Shown: piece after piece, positions 1 to 7,338 of the stretch
Layout: each line of letters opens with the position of its first letter
Numbering within the stretch: position 1 is the first letter of the stretch
Source of the DNA: Desulfobacula sp.
GTDB lineage: Bacteria; Desulfobacterota; Desulfobacteria; Desulfobacterales; Desulfobacteraceae
Length of the DNA: 11,747 nt
NCBI GenBank assembly: GCA_023139225.1
Contig: JAGLNZ010000078.1
Span: 1-11,747 of the forward strand
Direction: 5' to 3'
Notes under the pieces: model-generated
What the model was told of the DNA's origin: nothing
Seen by the model: only the letters and a program-made list of their open reading frames with translations
Databases searched by the model: none
Program-made: the position numbers and the translations under genes

Positions 1-777
1 GGCTGTATCTGCTGTTCATTAAAGATAGACTTGATTCAGACCCTTCAGATTTTAAGACATCAATACACCCCTGAACGGCTTGTAATTGAAGCCACAGGGG
101 TAGCTGATCCCCTTTCCGTTATCGAAGCCTTAAGTGACAGAATGCTTTTGCCTCATTTCCGGCTGGAGAAAACAATAACGGTTATTGATGGTGACTTTTG
201 GGAAGCAAGGGAGGCGTTTGGAACTGTTTTTAAAAGCCAGGTAAAGCAGGCAGATGTTCTTCTTTTAAACAAGATTGATACCCTTGATAAATCAGATATC
301 CAGGTTTTTTTAAAGGAAATTCGGGAGGAATCACCAAAGGCCCGGATCATCCCGACCCTTCACTGCAATATCGATCCCGACATCATCTGGTCCCGGTCAA
401 AATCTGCAGATCCGGGTATGAAAAAAGATCCTTTTTTGCAACCCTATGATCCTGAAATGGATTTTTATTCTCCCTTGAACGGTGAAAGAACAATGACGGC
501 GAAGGAGGCTGGATTTATCTCATTTTCATTTGAAACTTCAAGGCCTCTGGATAAAGAATTATTCATGGAATTTCTCAATACAATCCCCCTGGAATTGTTT
601 AGAATAAAGGGACCGGTCAAGTTTGCCGACAGGACACAAATGCTCAATTTTGTGGGAGGAAAAAGTGATTGGCAAAAATGGTCTGACACTGTCACCACCC
701 GCCTTGCTTTTATAGGCTGGGATGTGATAGAGGAGCTGATATTAAAAAAATTAAACCAGTGTATCGTCACAGCATAA
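1..777 (+). CDS. CobW/G3E-family GTPase (metallochaperone), 5' end outside window
   Basis: This is the C-terminal 258 residues of a CobW/COG0523 P-loop GTPase. The frame is open from base 1 and begins with GCICCSLK, the cysteine-rich metal-binding CxCC motif of the family, so the Walker A part lies upstream. Further motifs are the Walker B-like EATGVADP at visible residues 30-37 and the guanine-specificity motif NKID at 90-93. The last ~90 residues form the CobW C-terminal domain (FISFSFETSRPLD through the FVGGKSDW stretch). Family members use GTP hydrolysis to deliver Zn or Co to client enzymes in the cytoplasm; the client here is unknown. The next gene begins 28 bases downstream on the same strand, so the two are probably cotranscribed. 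A possible TTG start at base 31 is rejected because the conserved CxCC motif lies before it. Confidence 0.9.
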   Translation, partial: GCICCSLKIDLIQTLQILRHQYTPERLVIEATGVADPLSVIEALSDRMLLPHFRLEKTITVIDGDFWEAREAFGTVFKSQVKQADVLLLNKIDTLDKSDIQVFLKEIREESPKARIIPTLHCNIDPDIIWSRSKSADPGMKKDPFLQPYDPEMDFYSPLNGERTMTAKEAGFISFSFETSRPLDKELFMEFLNTIPLELFRIKGPVKFADRTQMLNFVGGKSDWQKWSDTVTTRLAFIGWDVIEELILKKLNQCIVTA

Positions 778-805
778 ATTTTTTAAATTTTAGTTTTAGG
801 TGATA

Positions 806-2113
806 ATGACAGAATCAAGCACTCACAGAACATTCTCAGATATCCAGACAAAAATAGACCGCGGAGACGTGGTTATTTTAACGGCCCAGGAAATTTGCGA
901 CCGGGTCAGGAACGGTGAAACCTTTGACCTGCATGATATAGATGTGGTTACAACAGCCACAAGTGCCCTGATGAGCGGCACCTATGCCGTCCTTTCTTTT
1001 AAGGTGGCCCAACCCGATACATTCACGAAAGCTGCAAAGGTATGGATAAACAATGTTCCGGCACAGGTGGGGCCCTGCCCGAATGAAAGAATCGGCATCC
1101 TTGACCTGATCGTCCTGGGAACACAAGTGAGTACAATCGATCCGGATTATGGTGCAGGAGATCTGTTCAGGGACCTTATCCTGGGCAGCCGGGTTTTAGT
1201 GGAAATCGAGACGGATGATGGACAACATTTAAGTTCTTTCACCACGCTTAAACAAATTCCCCATGCCATGCTCCATGCTTCAAGAAATGCATTTAAAAAT
1301 TATCTGGCCTTTGTCAATCCAGGAAAAACAGCCGTGTCCACAATATTTCATTCCCAAGAAATGAAGGGCAATTACGAGGAAATGACCTTTTGCGGGTGTG
1401 GTGAAATAAACCCCCTTGAGAATGATCCTGAACTGAAAACCATTGGTGTCGGCACAAAGGTGTTGATCAATGGTGCCCAGGGCTTTGTCACAGGTGCCGG
1501 TACCCGCAGCAGCGCCGACAACCCCAACCTGACCGGGATTGCTGATATGCACCAGATGAATCCGCAATTTTTGGGAGGGTTCACAACCGGGCATGGACCA
1601 GATATTATCACGACCTGGGCTGTGGCCATTCCCGTACTGGACAAAGAGATGCTGAATCATATCCTGAAAACCGATGAACAGATCCCCTTGAAAGTGGTTG
1701 ATGTCCGGAACCGTAAACCCATATTTGAGATTACATATGGGGATGTCTGGAATAAAACGGATCATGGAATTGAATTTGATAAAAAAATATGCCTGAAATG
1801 TGATGTTTGCCGTGTGGAAAGCATCTGTCCTGTAAAAGCGGTTCACTGGGATTTAGAAACCGGTCTGAAATTTGACAGATCCAGATGCTTTAATTGCGGT
1901 CTTTGTGTCTCCAGATGCAAAGGGGGAACTTTTTTTGCACACCTGGGCAGTATAGAACTTGAAGGTATCGACCATAAAGTGCCGGTCACTTTGCGGCAGT
2001 CTGACCGTGTGGCTGCACTCAAGGCAGCAAAAGACCTTAAAAAGCAGATCCAGAAAGGGCAGTTCAAAATGACGGAGCCTGTAGGGAAAATCACTTTTCC
2101 AGGCAGCGCTTAA
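806..2113 (+). CDS. comF: DUF39 / methanogenesis marker 16-type Fe-S protein, probable sulfoacetaldehyde-to-CoM thiolase
   Basis: A 435-residue protein with an N-terminal DUF39 (HcyBio) domain at about 20-315 and a C-terminal double ferredoxin. Recognisable stretches are DVVTTATSALMSG (47-59), GPCPNE (89-94), CGCGEINPLENDPEL (196-210), GAGTRSS (230-236), FLGGFTTGHGP (255-265) and RQSDR (397-401). Cysteines 329/332/335/341 and 361/364/367/371 would bind two [4Fe-4S] clusters. DUF39 relatives insert sulfur into an aldehyde: one branch makes homocysteine from aspartate semialdehyde, while the ferredoxin-bearing marker-16 branch (M. jannaschii MJ1681, as I recall it, named ComF) makes coenzyme M from sulfoacetaldehyde. 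I recognise the second branch, and the converging cysteate synthase and ComDE genes support it. A homocysteine role remains the alternative. ATG 806 is chosen over GTG 800 because AGG at 798-800 is well spaced for it. The 3' end overlaps comDE, on the other strand, by 23 bp. Confidence 0.82.
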   Translation: MTESSTHRTFSDIQTKIDRGDVVILTAQEICDRVRNGETFDLHDIDVVTTATSALMSGTYAVLSFKVAQPDTFTKAAKVWINNVPAQVGPCPNERIGILDLIVLGTQVSTIDPDYGAGDLFRDLILGSRVLVEIETDDGQHLSSFTTLKQIPHAMLHASRNAFKNYLAFVNPGKTAVSTIFHSQEMKGNYEEMTFCGCGEINPLENDPELKTIGVGTKVLINGAQGFVTGAGTRSSADNPNLTGIADMHQMNPQFLGGFTTGHGPDIITTWAVAIPVLDKEMLNHILKTDEQIPLKVVDVRNRKPIFEITYGDVWNKTDHGIEFDKKICLKCDVCRVESICPVKAVHWDLETGLKFDRSRCFNCGLCVSRCKGGTFFAHLGSIELEGIDHKVPVTLRQSDRVAALKAAKDLKKQIQKGQFKMTEPVGKITFPGSA

Positions 2114-3233
2114 ATCTTTTTGTGATATCCTCAGGGTTCAAAGGAATGTTGGGGCAGGATGAATTCCCCGGTTTTATCACTACATGGATAAATGATAATT
2201 CGCCTTGCTGCTCAAAGTTATGAATAGCCTTGTTCAGTTCCCGGGCCTCATGAACCCTGGTGCTGTTTTTAAACCCGCAGATTCTGGCAAAAAATTCAAG
2301 ATCCATCCTGTTTTGAGTATAGGTTCTCTGGGAACCTGTAGATCCGTAACAGGCATTATCCAATGCAATAATCATCAGGTTGGAAGGCTGGTATTGACCA
2401 ATGGTGATCAAGGCATTGGGGTTCATTAATATACTGCCGTCTCCTTCCAGAACAATGACCTTTTTATCGGTAACCTGAGAAATTCCGAACCCTATGGACG
2501 AGACTAGTCCCATGGACCCCAGCATATAATAATTCAATGGCCGGTCGCAGGCTGCAAACAATTCTTTGGACGGTACCCCGAGATTGGCCACGACAACCTG
2601 GTTGTCAAGGAGATTGCCAAGGCTTGAAATAGCTTCATAACGTGTCATTACAGGGGCAAGGATGGGGGAGAGAGGCTCAATGTTTATAGTGGGTCTGGCC
2701 TGGATAGCCGAGGATGGATTTTCCTGCCAGGCCGTGCATGATGAAGCTTCCCAGACTTTAGGAGACACAAGGGCCACGTGGGGTCGGCAATGGTCATAAG
2801 CATCCTGGATCACATCGGATAAAAGGGCAATTTTTTCAACCTCGTCAATAATTGAATAATGGATGCCGCAGCCTTTTAGAATAGCCGGTAAATGCTTTCC
2901 CAAAGGGATTTGGGACTCAATGCCTTCTTTGTAAATTCCTCTGAAGCTTGCAAGGATTGGAATGGGGATGGCTGATGCCATATTCAGGGAGGCCAGTCCA
3001 TTGATCATATTCCCAAGCCCTGTGCTCTGGATGATCATCATGGGGCTGGCCCCGGCAAGCCAGGCTCCGGCACAAATGCCCAGGCCATCCTCTTCCCGTG
3101 TCAGTTCTATTCCGCTAAATACTTTATGGACAAGGGGCAGCAGGTTTTTGGTCCTGTCACAGGGCAGGGTGGCTAAAAAATTGATTCCGGCCTGTTCCAT
3201 GATTTGAATAACGTGCTGTTCTGCGTGTACCAT
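2091..3233 (-). CDS. comDE: Sulfopyruvate decarboxylase, fused alpha-beta (ComDE)
   Basis: A 380-residue thiamine-diphosphate enzyme that would decarboxylate sulfopyruvate to sulfoacetaldehyde in the cytoplasm. The N-terminal half (about 1-165) is ComD-like, with AGINFLATLPC at 15-25 and the likely cofactor-activating glutamate in ELTREEDG (43-50). The C-terminal half (about 195-360) is ComE-like, with the ThDP/Mg motif GDGSILMN at 264-271 continuing to DNACYGSTGSQRTY at 292-305. Hydrogenotrophic methanogens split these into two genes; a single fused chain is the Methanosarcina form. The fold also covers phosphonopyruvate decarboxylase, but the cysteate synthase gene directly upstream (one base between its stop and this ATG) argues for sulfopyruvate. 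The start at 3233 is preferred because AAAGGA sits six bases before it; an in-frame ATG at 3257 has no ribosome site and would overlap the previous gene. Its last 23 bases overlap the convergent DUF39 gene. Confidence 0.85.
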   Translation of the reverse strand: MVHAEQHVIQIMEQAGINFLATLPCDRTKNLLPLVHKVFSGIELTREEDGLGICAGAWLAGASPMMIIQSTGLGNMINGLASLNMASAIPIPILASFRGIYKEGIESQIPLGKHLPAILKGCGIHYSIIDEVEKIALLSDVIQDAYDHCRPHVALVSPKVWEASSCTAWQENPSSAIQARPTINIEPLSPILAPVMTRYEAISSLGNLLDNQVVVANLGVPSKELFAACDRPLNYYMLGSMGLVSSIGFGISQVTDKKVIVLEGDGSILMNPNALITIGQYQPSNLMIIALDNACYGSTGSQRTYTQNRMDLEFFARICGFKNSTRVHEARELNKAIHNFEQQGELSFIHVVIKPGNSSCPNIPLNPEDITKRFKRCLEK

Positions 3234-3234
3234 T

Positions 3235-4545
3235 TTAGTTCCTTTGATATAATCCATTGTTAATACGATCTAAAAAACAGGATATTTCCCTAACCGCAAT
3301 GTCTATTTGGGTTTTTCCAACAGTCAATGACGCTTTATACGGATAAAGTTTTTTATATTTTTTTAAATGCCGTTGTCCACCGCCGGTGATATGAAGCAAA
3401 ATTGAATCATCCGGGGATACATGCCCCTTTTTAACAGCCTGTTGAAGTGCGGCTACACACGCTGCCGACGGGTATTGGATATCTATTCCTTCAAGTGTTT
3501 CAAAAATAGATTTCGCAATTATTATTTCATTGTTTTCCACACCATATGTATTGCCGCGTGTGGCTGATAATGCATCAAACAGACCGCCTTTCATCGAATA
3601 CGCGGGTTCCGGATTGGTAAGAACATGGGATAGAACCTGTCTGGCCTGTTTTTGGCTGGTATGTCCCACCTTGAACTTGTAATCGGGCTGCCGGCTCTCC
3701 CATGCATGGATAATCGGTGTAAAGGGTTTATTCTGGGCAAGGTGCAGGCGCATGGGTTTGCGTGCAAAATTTTTCAGACCGGACAGCCGGAGGCTTGCTT
3801 CCCAGGCTGCTATGGCACCGGTCCCGCTTCCCACTGCCTGGAAATAGTGATCCGGGATCTCATTCATTATGTCGGCAGCATGAAGAATCGGAATTCCGAG
3901 AAAATCCCGCCTGGCAATATTATATACACCGCCTTCGGCAATTATTCTTGGCAGTTGTTGACCCAGTTTTGAAACAAAGGTAATACAGTCATTGTAAACA
4001 GATTGTTTTAAACTGATAAGGAAAACCGGTGTATCTTGATTTTCCACGGTTGTATGGAAGTTTGAACAGGCAGATTCCGGTGCTACCACAATGGCTGGAA
4101 TTCCAAGCTTCTGGGAGATAAAGATTGTTGACAGTCCTGTATTGCCTGCAGAACTTAAGATCATGACCTTGTCAGTTCTTTCAGTGACCCGGGACAATAC
4201 CCCGATGGCTTCAAATTCCTTAAAGCTTCCGGATTCAAGAAATGCATTTTTTTCAGGCCAGTATCCGCTAAACAGAATCCAGAGTTTTTTAAGGCCCAGT
4301 GCATGGGCCAGCTTTTCACTTTGATAGCATCCGGACAGGGATGACAGGTGGGGGAACTTAGAATGAATGGGCAGCCAGTCCCTGTACCGGTACAGATTAT
4401 GAGATGTGGTATCGACCTTCAGCGGCTTTGAATACTTTGTATAAAGCAATCCCTTTTTTTGACAGCGGGTACAATAATTCTGGTTGACATCATTAAATGT
4501 TTTCAGACCGCATTTTTTACATATGATACAGTATTTTCCATCCAT
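3235..4545 (-). CDS. Cysteate synthase (threonine synthase-related, PLP enzyme)
   Basis: A 436-residue fold-type II PLP enzyme that would convert O-phosphoserine and sulfite to L-cysteate. It matches the Methanosarcina cysteate synthase far better than ordinary threonine synthase: FSGYWPEKNAF (92-102), SGSFKEFEA with the likely PLP lysine K109 (105-113), SSAGNTG phosphate-binding loop (131-137), AEGGVYNIARR (203-213), DHYFQAVGSGTGAIAAWEASLRL (232-254), VLTNPEPAYSMKGGLFDAL (308-326) and LEGIDIQYPSA (351-361). The N-terminus carries cysteines at 6, 9, 12, 25 and 28, a zinc-ribbon-like element. The response regulator ends 42 bases upstream on the same strand, and comDE follows after one base. 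The ribosome site before ATG 4545 is weak. A poor promoter-like pair (TTGATA at 4605-4600, TATTAA at 4581-4576) could give extra transcription. A plain threonine synthase is unlikely given the motifs and the ComDE partner. Confidence 0.87.
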   Translation of the reverse strand: MDGKYCIICKKCGLKTFNDVNQNYCTRCQKKGLLYTKYSKPLKVDTTSHNLYRYRDWLPIHSKFPHLSSLSGCYQSEKLAHALGLKKLWILFSGYWPEKNAFLESGSFKEFEAIGVLSRVTERTDKVMILSSAGNTGLSTIFISQKLGIPAIVVAPESACSNFHTTVENQDTPVFLISLKQSVYNDCITFVSKLGQQLPRIIAEGGVYNIARRDFLGIPILHAADIMNEIPDHYFQAVGSGTGAIAAWEASLRLSGLKNFARKPMRLHLAQNKPFTPIIHAWESRQPDYKFKVGHTSQKQARQVLSHVLTNPEPAYSMKGGLFDALSATRGNTYGVENNEIIIAKSIFETLEGIDIQYPSAACVAALQQAVKKGHVSPDDSILLHITGGGQRHLKKYKKLYPYKASLTVGKTQIDIAVREISCFLDRINNGLYQRN

Positions 4546-4588
4546 ATTTATTTAAACAGTCCAACTGCAGGAAAATTAATATGACTTG

Positions 4589-5254
4589 TCACATTTGAAT
4601 ATCAATAATTCCAAGGTGAATGGCATATTGGATTAATTTTGAGATATTGTCCATTTTAAGTTTTTCCATAATATTGGAACGATGGGATTTTATAGTACTG
4701 GGGCTCAGGCACAGCATTTGAGCAATTTTCTTGGTGGAATATCCTTCAACCATCATTTGAAAGACTTCTCTCTCCCTGTTGGTCAGGGTATTGTACAATT
4801 CTTCCTGGGATGTCTTCTTGTTCATGCCGACATAGTCTTCAATCACCCGGCTGGAAATTGATGGACTTAAGTAGATATCTCCTTTGACAGCGGCTAAAAT
4901 TGCTTTGATAATATCACCACTGGCGGCATCTTTAAGCAGATAGCCTGAGACTCCAATGCTTAAAAGTTCCCTGATATAACGGTTGTGGTCATGCATGGAA
5001 AGGATAACCACCTTGGTTTCCATAGAGGACTGCTTGATCTGCCTGCTGGCTTCAATCCCGTTCAGTATGGGCATGGCAATATCCATGATGACAACATCAG
5101 GCTTTAACTCCTGGACTTTTTGAACAGCTTGTCTGCCGTCCATGGCTTCCCCGATAATTTCTATGTAATCTTCTTCCTCCAAAAGTTTTCTTAGCCCCTG
5201 GCGGACAATGGTATGATCATCGGCAATAACAATTTTTATCAGCTTATGTTTCAT
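4589..5254 (-). CDS. NarL/FixJ-family response regulator
   Basis: A 221-residue two-component regulator. The receiver domain covers about 6-122 with the acidic pair D12/D13, phospho-acceptor D58 in VVIMDIAMP, and K108 in YLLKDA. The LuxR-type helix-turn-helix covers about 155-215 (LTNREREVFQMMVEGYSTKKIA, then LSPSTIKSHRSNIMEKL). Phosphorylation by the kinase encoded immediately upstream would activate DNA binding. Its ATG overlaps the kinase stop by 11 bp, so the two are translationally coupled. Its targets are not visible, but the cysteate synthase and comDE genes follow after 42 bp on the same strand with no obvious terminator between, making them candidate members of the same transcript. 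Confidence 0.95.
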   Translation of the reverse strand: MKHKLIKIVIADDHTIVRQGLRKLLEEEDYIEIIGEAMDGRQAVQKVQELKPDVVIMDIAMPILNGIEASRQIKQSSMETKVVILSMHDHNRYIRELLSIGVSGYLLKDAASGDIIKAILAAVKGDIYLSPSISSRVIEDYVGMNKKTSQEELYNTLTNREREVFQMMVEGYSTKKIAQMLCLSPSTIKSHRSNIMEKLKMDNISKLIQYAIHLGIIDIQM

Positions 5255-7232
5255 AAATGTTGTTTAAAAAATCCTTAGGTTTCGTTAATTTTAACAAATT
5301 ATTGTTTTTAATCGGGATTTCAATTCTGATGCGGGTGCCTTTGCCCTTTTCGGTTCGCAGGAAAAACTGCCCGCCCAGTATGGTGGTTCTTTCCCTCATG
5401 GAGAGCAGCCCGAGAGAAGGTCTTTCAGGGTTGATTTCGTTTGGATCAAACCCGATGCCGTCATCTTCTGCAATAAAAATAATTGAAGGAAATCCCCTGA
5501 TGATTGAGAGTTTGAAAAAAGTGGCTTTGGCATATTTGATGGTGTTTGAAAGGGCTTCCTGGGAAAACCGGTAGAGGACAGTCTCAATGTCCGGCTTAAT
5601 ACGCCCGGTAAACCCGATCATTTTAAAATTAATATCCAGACAGCTTTGTTTGGCGATCTGGTTCATATAAGAATCCAGGGCAGGTTCAAGTCCTAAGTCT
5701 GTCAGCAGTGCCGGGTGCAGCAGGTGGGAAATACGCCGCATCTCCTGGTAGGTGTGATTGATCTGCTGCTTAATATTGCTGATGATATTTTTCATGACCG
5801 GGTCATCAGGCGGCATAATTTTTTCAACAGCTTCCAGGTTGAAATTGATTCCGATTAGAGCAGAGCCTGTTTCATCATGGAGTTCTCTGGAGATTCTTTT
5901 ACACTCAATTTCCTGGGACTGAAAAAGTTGTGCTGTAAGTCGTTTGAGTTCTCCCCGGTGTTTTTGAACGGTCCGTATCAGTTTGATATTTGCAATGGCA
6001 CCACCCAAAAAATTCCCCAGTGAACCTATGAGACGAAAATCTTCCAGGGAAAGGTCGTGTGTTTCTGTGACAGGAAAGGCCATGAAGCCTGAGGGACGTT
6101 CTTTTTCCGTAATCAGAAAACAGGAAAATATGATCGACCGGCTTTTGTCCGAATTTTTCAAAGTGATTTTGAAAGACGGAAAAATAGATTTGGGTGTCAG
6201 GCGGTTATCCTTTCCTAAGAAAAACTCCATGAGCTGAGTATCATGAAAAATGGGCTCGCCCGGGGCTTTGCTAATCTGGTCCGGCAGCCCTTTTTGGGTT
6301 TGACGCTCAAACGCGGCTTTGTCATGGTTGATAAGGAAAATAGTGCCCATACTGAAATTCAATAGTTTCATGACCGCATTCAAGGCAGTATCGAGCACAT
6401 CCTCCAGGTTTTGGGAACTATTCATGGTAAGTGCCACTGTGTTCAGCAATAAAAGTTCCTGGTGGTGTTTATAAAGGTTCCGAAATGAATCCATCCGGGC
6501 TGTAATATCTTTGGCAATACCTTCGTAACCAATAATATTTCCATGATCATCCAGAAAGGGATTGACGCTCATGCAGCCGTGGAGTCGTGTGCCATCCTTT
6601 TTTTTGAAACCAACCTCAAAATCCTGAACAAACCCGTTAAGATCAATTTGTTTTTTGCACACATGCCAGTGGATCGGATCAATAAAAATATATTCAATAT
6701 TACCCAATAAATACAGCTCTTTTTTTTTCCTGTAATCAAGCAGGTCAACCATGGCCTGGTTAATATCTATAAACAACCCTTCCAGGGATATGATAAAAAC
6801 CATGTCCTTGGTACTTTCAAAAAGACGACGGTATTTGAATTCAGAATGTTGTAAGCTGTTTGCAAGAGATTTGATCTGGGAAATATCCTTAAAAATTTCA
6901 ACCGCACCTAATATGAGCCCGTCAGAATCAATAAGGATATTGCGGGTGCATTCGACAGGAATTTTTGTACCGTCTTTGCGGCGGATCTTAAGATTACGTT
7001 TATAATTGGTCTTTGGGGTAATGCTTGGGTTGTTAAGCGGGCAGTCTGTATCACAGTAGACGGTTTTCAAGATATTTTTGCATTTCATTCCCCTTACTTC
7101 AAAGCTTGTATAGCCTGTAATTCGGGCTGCAACTTCATTGAAGTAATTTACCTTGCCATTGGCATCCATTATCATGAATGCATCTGATAGGTTGTTTAAA
7201 ATCGAGGCAACACTTTTGTTGTGCATGTCCAT
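5244..7232 (-). CDS. PAS-PAS-GAF sensor histidine kinase (HisKA_3/NarX-type)
   Basis: A 662-residue kinase without membrane segments, so a cytoplasmic sensor. Domains in order: PAS1 (about 5-120), PAS2 (about 130-245, ending in the typical GYEGIAKDITARM), GAF (about 255-420), HisKA_3 dimerisation domain with phospho-histidine H452 in ISRELHDETG, and HATPase_c (about 545-640) with N-box SQEALSNTIKYA (557-568), G1 box DDGIGFD (590-596) and GLLSMRERTTILGG (608-621). PAS1 contains C51, C60 and C64 (CKNILKTVYCDTDCPL), a motif that could hold a metal or act as a redox switch. It overlaps the response-regulator gene by 11 bp and is its evident partner. An in-frame stop lies one codon before the ATG at 7232, which limits the start to this ATG or the one two codons later; the ribosome site is weak. 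The signal is not deducible. Confidence 0.93.
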   Translation of the reverse strand: MDMHNKSVASILNNLSDAFMIMDANGKVNYFNEVAARITGYTSFEVRGMKCKNILKTVYCDTDCPLNNPSITPKTNYKRNLKIRRKDGTKIPVECTRNILIDSDGLILGAVEIFKDISQIKSLANSLQHSEFKYRRLFESTKDMVFIISLEGLFIDINQAMVDLLDYRKKKELYLLGNIEYIFIDPIHWHVCKKQIDLNGFVQDFEVGFKKKDGTRLHGCMSVNPFLDDHGNIIGYEGIAKDITARMDSFRNLYKHHQELLLLNTVALTMNSSQNLEDVLDTALNAVMKLLNFSMGTIFLINHDKAAFERQTQKGLPDQISKAPGEPIFHDTQLMEFFLGKDNRLTPKSIFPSFKITLKNSDKSRSIIFSCFLITEKERPSGFMAFPVTETHDLSLEDFRLIGSLGNFLGGAIANIKLIRTVQKHRGELKRLTAQLFQSQEIECKRISRELHDETGSALIGINFNLEAVEKIMPPDDPVMKNIISNIKQQINHTYQEMRRISHLLHPALLTDLGLEPALDSYMNQIAKQSCLDINFKMIGFTGRIKPDIETVLYRFSQEALSNTIKYAKATFFKLSIIRGFPSIIFIAEDDGIGFDPNEINPERPSLGLLSMRERTTILGGQFFLRTEKGKGTRIRIEIPIKNNNLLKLTKPKDFLNNIYET

Positions 7233-7338
7233 TTTTCAAATCAATCCATCGGGCTTGAGTCATCGATTTTAGTCTTCCATGACCATGTATCCGGACTCCT
7301 TCATAAGCACAGCCGTGGAACAAGACAAACTGTCATCT

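Noticed and set aside
1280..1846. Long open frame of 188 codons antisense to the DUF39 gene
   Set aside because: It lies wholly opposite a strongly conserved gene, and its translation shows no recognisable domain.
2091..3233. Phosphonopyruvate decarboxylase for phosphonate synthesis
   Set aside because: No PEP mutase or phosphonate gene is nearby, and the partner gene one base upstream is a cysteate synthase. The fold alone cannot exclude it.
3234..3257. Upstream ATG at 3257 as the comDE start
   Set aside because: It has no ribosome site and would overlap the previous gene; ATG 3233 has AAAGGA at six-base spacing.
3235..4545. Annotation as ordinary threonine synthase
   Set aside because: FSGYWPEK, DHYFQAVGSGTG and VLTNPEPAYS follow the cysteate synthase pattern, and the next gene is a sulfopyruvate-type decarboxylase.
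4576..4605. Separate promoter for cysteate synthase (TTGATA, 18 bases, TATTAA)
   Set aside because: Both boxes are weak and A/T-rich sequence gives such matches by chance; kept only as a remark in the gene entry.
7135..7323. Small minus-strand open frame over the kinase start
   Set aside because: It overlaps the first PAS codons in another frame, and its translation looks like nothing known.
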